Shown one piece after another: positions 5,700 to 7,852 of a stretch of 7,852 nucleotides of DNA; the first letter of the stretch is position 1; each line of letters opens with the position of its first letter. A program made the position numbers and the translations under genes. The stretch comes from Pseudomonadota bacterium. Its GTDB lineage: Bacteria; Bdellovibrionota; JAFGOL01. The DNA is taken from contig JAPLFT010000047.1 of the NCBI GenBank assembly GCA_026390535.1, positions 1 to 7,852 on the forward strand, written 5' to 3'. The notes under the pieces were generated by a model. It was not told where the DNA came from. It worked only from the letters and a program-made list of their open reading frames with translations, and made no database searches.

Positions 5700-5969
5700 A
5701 TGGCTCATCCAGAGAAAAGAGAAAAAGCACTGTTTGTATTAATACTCTTTATAGGGGCCGTTTCCTTTGTCTGGTTAAAACTGGAGGTTTTAAAACTCGG
5801 TTTTGAACATCAGGATTATCTAAAACAAAAAAAAGAGGTATTGGAAAAAAACAAGCAATTAACACTTGAATATGCCAATCTTCTTTCACCATCCCAAATA
5901 GAACAATATGCAAAAAAAGATCTCGGGCTAGTGGAACCAACAGAAAAACAGATTAGATACATAAAATGA
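5700..5969 (+). CDS. ftsL: FtsL-like cell division protein
   Basis: An 89-residue bitopic membrane protein with a short basic cytoplasmic N-terminus (Lys6, Arg7, Lys9), one membrane helix at about 10-27, and a periplasmic coiled-coil-like segment (about 35-62) rich in Lys, Glu and Leu. It ends with LLSPSQIEQYAKKDLGLVEP, which matches the region following the coiled coil in FtsL/DivIC proteins, where an IE.yA...LGm-type motif is usual. FtsL joins FtsB and FtsQ at the septum and activates FtsW-FtsI. Sequence conservation in this family is low, so the name rests on size, topology and the position between rsmH and ftsI. The ATG starts directly after the rsmH TAA, with AGAGG at 5689-5693 six bases upstream. 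Confidence 0.85.
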   Translation: MAHPEKREKALFVLILFIGAVSFVWLKLEVLKLGFEHQDYLKQKKEVLEKNKQLTLEYANLLSPSQIEQYAKKDLGLVEPTEKQIRYIK

Positions 5970-5982
5970 GACTTTTAAATTA

Positions 5983-7852
5983 ATGGAAACAAACAAAAAA
6001 AGGATCGTAATCGTATTTGTAGTACTTACCGCTGTGTTTTTGATACTCCTGGGCAGAGCTATTTTTCTTCAGATTTTTCCGGATGAAAGAATCGTTAAGA
6101 TTGCAAAAAAACAATATTCCGGGAAAATAGGTCTTTCTCCAAAAAGAGGCGATATCTTCGACAGGAATGGTAACCCTCTTGCAATAAGTATGGATTTTGA
6201 ATCCTTATATGCGGATCCTACTCTTATAACGGATAAAAAAACTGCAGCAGAAATATTAAGTAAAGAAATCGGATTAAATTACTCGGATACTCTGGAGAAG
6301 ATTTCAAGTCCCGGTAAAAGATTTGTCTGGCTAAAACATCTTATGTCGCCCGAAGAAGCAAAAAAACTTCAGCCTCTTTTTAAAAAAGAAAGAGGACTTA
6401 GGACAATAAAAGAACCAAAAAGGGTTTATCCTAACAACACGCTGGCTTCTCACATCATAGGTTTTGTAGATAGAGACGCAAAAGGGATGGACGGTGTTGA
6501 AAGGTTTTATGATGAATTTATAAAAAACACTAATGTAGAAGTTAAATATGAGAAAGACGGGAAAAATCGCCTCATCTATTCGAACGGGAATATGTTCCTC
6601 TCCGGTGACAGCGGTAATACCGTCTATCTTACTATAGACAGCAATCTTCAATATCTGGTAGAGAAAGAATTAAAACAAACAGTGGAAAACAGAAATGCAC
6701 AGAGTGGCACCGTAATAGTAATGAACCCAAAAACGGGAGAAATCCTTGCACTTGCAAATTACCCGACTTACAACCCAAACGAACCCGGAAAATCCAATGG
6801 GTTTAATATGAGAAACAGGGCTATCTCCGATTTGTTTGAGCCGGGATCAATATTTAAAATATTCAGTGCGGGTCTTGCACTTAAAAATCATGCCATAGAT
6901 TTAACGACGAAAATATGGGGAGAAAATGGACGCCTTCAACTGGTAGGCGGAAGAAGGCCTGTAACAATTAAAGAGGCAAAAGGGCACGATTACGGATGGA
7001 TGACGGTATCCGAGCTTATAGCAAAATCCAGCAACGTAGGAGCTGCCAAGCTTGGACTCATGGTAGGTGAGAATAATTTTTTTGAAGGTGTTGAGTCATT
7101 CGGCTTCGGTAACAGAACGGATATAGATCTTCCGGGAGAGATCAACGGTATTGTAAACAAAAAAGGTGGTAAAGTTACGCTTGCAACGGCGGCGTTCGGC
7201 CAGGGAATATCGGTTACGGCGGTTCAGGTCGTAAAAGGGTATTCTATAATAGCAAATGGCGGATATGACGTAGTTCCTCATGTTGTAAAAAGAATAGTTG
7301 ATGAAAAAGGGAACGAAATGCAGGTTTCGTTAAGTCAAAAGGGAGATCAGATAATCTCTACGGACCTTGCAAAACAACTTTCTAACATGCTGCGTTCCGT
7401 TGTTGAAGAGGGTACCGCTACAGCAACGGATATTATGGGATTTGAGCTGGCCGGTAAAACCGGTACCGCTCAAAAAGCAAGCAAAGGAGGCTATTCCGCA
7501 GATAAGTATGCCGTATCATTTGCAGGATTTTTTCCGGCCTCGGATCCTCAATATACGATGCTTGTCCTCATAGATGAGCCCAAGGGTGCATATTTTGCGG
7601 CTGTAGTTGCAGTTCCTTTGTTTAGGACCATAGCTGATGCAATAATACAAAATCAGAGCGTTACACCAAAGGTAATGCCAAAATACGAAGCTAAAAAGAC
7701 GATACAACAAACAATACGACAGGAAGACAAAAAAACTGAAACCGTTTTTAAACCGCATGATCCTAATATTGTCCCTGATCTTAGAGGAATGAGCTTAAGG
7801 CAGGCCCTGAGTGTGATATCAAATAACTGGAATGACGTTAATACCTATGGAA
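5983..7852 (+). CDS. ftsI: Septal peptidoglycan transpeptidase FtsI/PBP with C-terminal PASTA domain, partial at the window end
   Basis: 623 codons are visible and the frame runs off the window. It has one N-terminal membrane helix (about 8-26), a dimerisation/pedestal domain beginning with SPKRGDIFDRNGNPLA (about 52-67), and a transpeptidase domain. The three penicillin-binding motifs are present: S289-I-F-K292 (catalytic serine, in EPGSIFK), S349-S-N351, and K492-T-G-T495. After a charged linker (about 568-593), IVPDLRGMSLRQA (596-608) starts a PASTA domain, which is cut by the window edge. The enzyme cross-links septal peptidoglycan with FtsW. PASTA domains are usual in SpoVD/PBP2x-type proteins and occur in FtsI of several non-proteobacterial or deltaproteobacterial lineages. 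The start has only a weak ribosome site (TGAGA near 5966); it lies 13 bases after ftsL. The Ile in the active-site tetrad, where Thr or Val is common, should not affect catalysis. Confidence 0.96.
   Translation, partial: METNKKRIVIVFVVLTAVFLILLGRAIFLQIFPDERIVKIAKKQYSGKIGLSPKRGDIFDRNGNPLAISMDFESLYADPTLITDKKTAAEILSKEIGLNYSDTLEKISSPGKRFVWLKHLMSPEEAKKLQPLFKKERGLRTIKEPKRVYPNNTLASHIIGFVDRDAKGMDGVERFYDEFIKNTNVEVKYEKDGKNRLIYSNGNMFLSGDSGNTVYLTIDSNLQYLVEKELKQTVENRNAQSGTVIVMNPKTGEILALANYPTYNPNEPGKSNGFNMRNRAISDLFEPGSIFKIFSAGLALKNHAIDLTTKIWGENGRLQLVGGRRPVTIKEAKGHDYGWMTVSELIAKSSNVGAAKLGLMVGENNFFEGVESFGFGNRTDIDLPGEINGIVNKKGGKVTLATAAFGQGISVTAVQVVKGYSIIANGGYDVVPHVVKRIVDEKGNEMQVSLSQKGDQIISTDLAKQLSNMLRSVVEEGTATATDIMGFELAGKTGTAQKASKGGYSADKYAVSFAGFFPASDPQYTMLVLIDEPKGAYFAAVVAVPLFRTIADAIIQNQSVTPKVMPKYEAKKTIQQTIRQEDKKTETVFKPHDPNIVPDLRGMSLRQALSVISNNWNDVNTYG

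Noticed and set aside
6331..6651. - strand open frame of 106 codons opposite ftsI.
   Set aside because: Antisense to the well-supported ftsI reading frame, with no motif of its own.

Overview
The window reads as the chromosome of a Gram-negative-type bacterium with moderate to low GC content. Most of it is a run of co-directional housekeeping genes on the + strand. The gene order (fabF-rpiB-glyA-nusB, then a membrane gene pair, then the start of a division and cell wall cluster) and the lipoproteins would suit an uncultured lineage such as Omnitrophota or a deltaproteobacterium-like group. That placement is inference from gene content only and is weak.

Layout. Positions 3-149 hold the 3' end of fabF (fatty acid elongation). 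It overlaps rpiB (146-586, pentose phosphate pathway) by ATGA, and glyA (588-1844, serine to glycine and one-carbon units) follows one base later. After a 34-base gap comes nusB (1879-2277, antitermination and rRNA transcription). Next is a two-gene membrane module: a protein with two membrane segments and a HAMP domain but no output domain (2302-2775), overlapped by a small protein with three membrane segments (2744-3154). These spacings suggest one + strand operon from fabF to 3154.

Positions 3155-4590 interrupt the + strand run. Two - strand genes sit here, 4319-3639 and 3622-3191, both encoding cysteine-rich predicted lipoproteins. The first has a chitobiase-type C-terminal (CHB_HEX_C) domain and a ten-cysteine tail. 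A plausible - strand promoter and a strong Shine-Dalgarno site precede them. Beyond them, at 4467-4508, lies a diverged copy (32 of 42 bases) of the last 42 bases of the 2744-3154 gene, in frame and with the same stop codon. The lipoprotein pair is therefore bracketed by direct repeats of a gene end, which is the most unusual structure in the window and suggests an accessory insertion or a duplication followed by decay.

From 4591 the + strand run resumes with a 57-residue single-span membrane protein coupled by ATGA to rsmH (4761-5699, 16S rRNA methylation). FtsL-like (5700-5969) and FtsI/PBP (5983 to the window end) follow. This is the first part of a dcw (division and cell wall) cluster. 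No mraZ is present where it usually lies; the unrecognised 57-residue gene occupies that place. RsmH, FtsL and FtsI link ribosome maturation with septal peptidoglycan synthesis.
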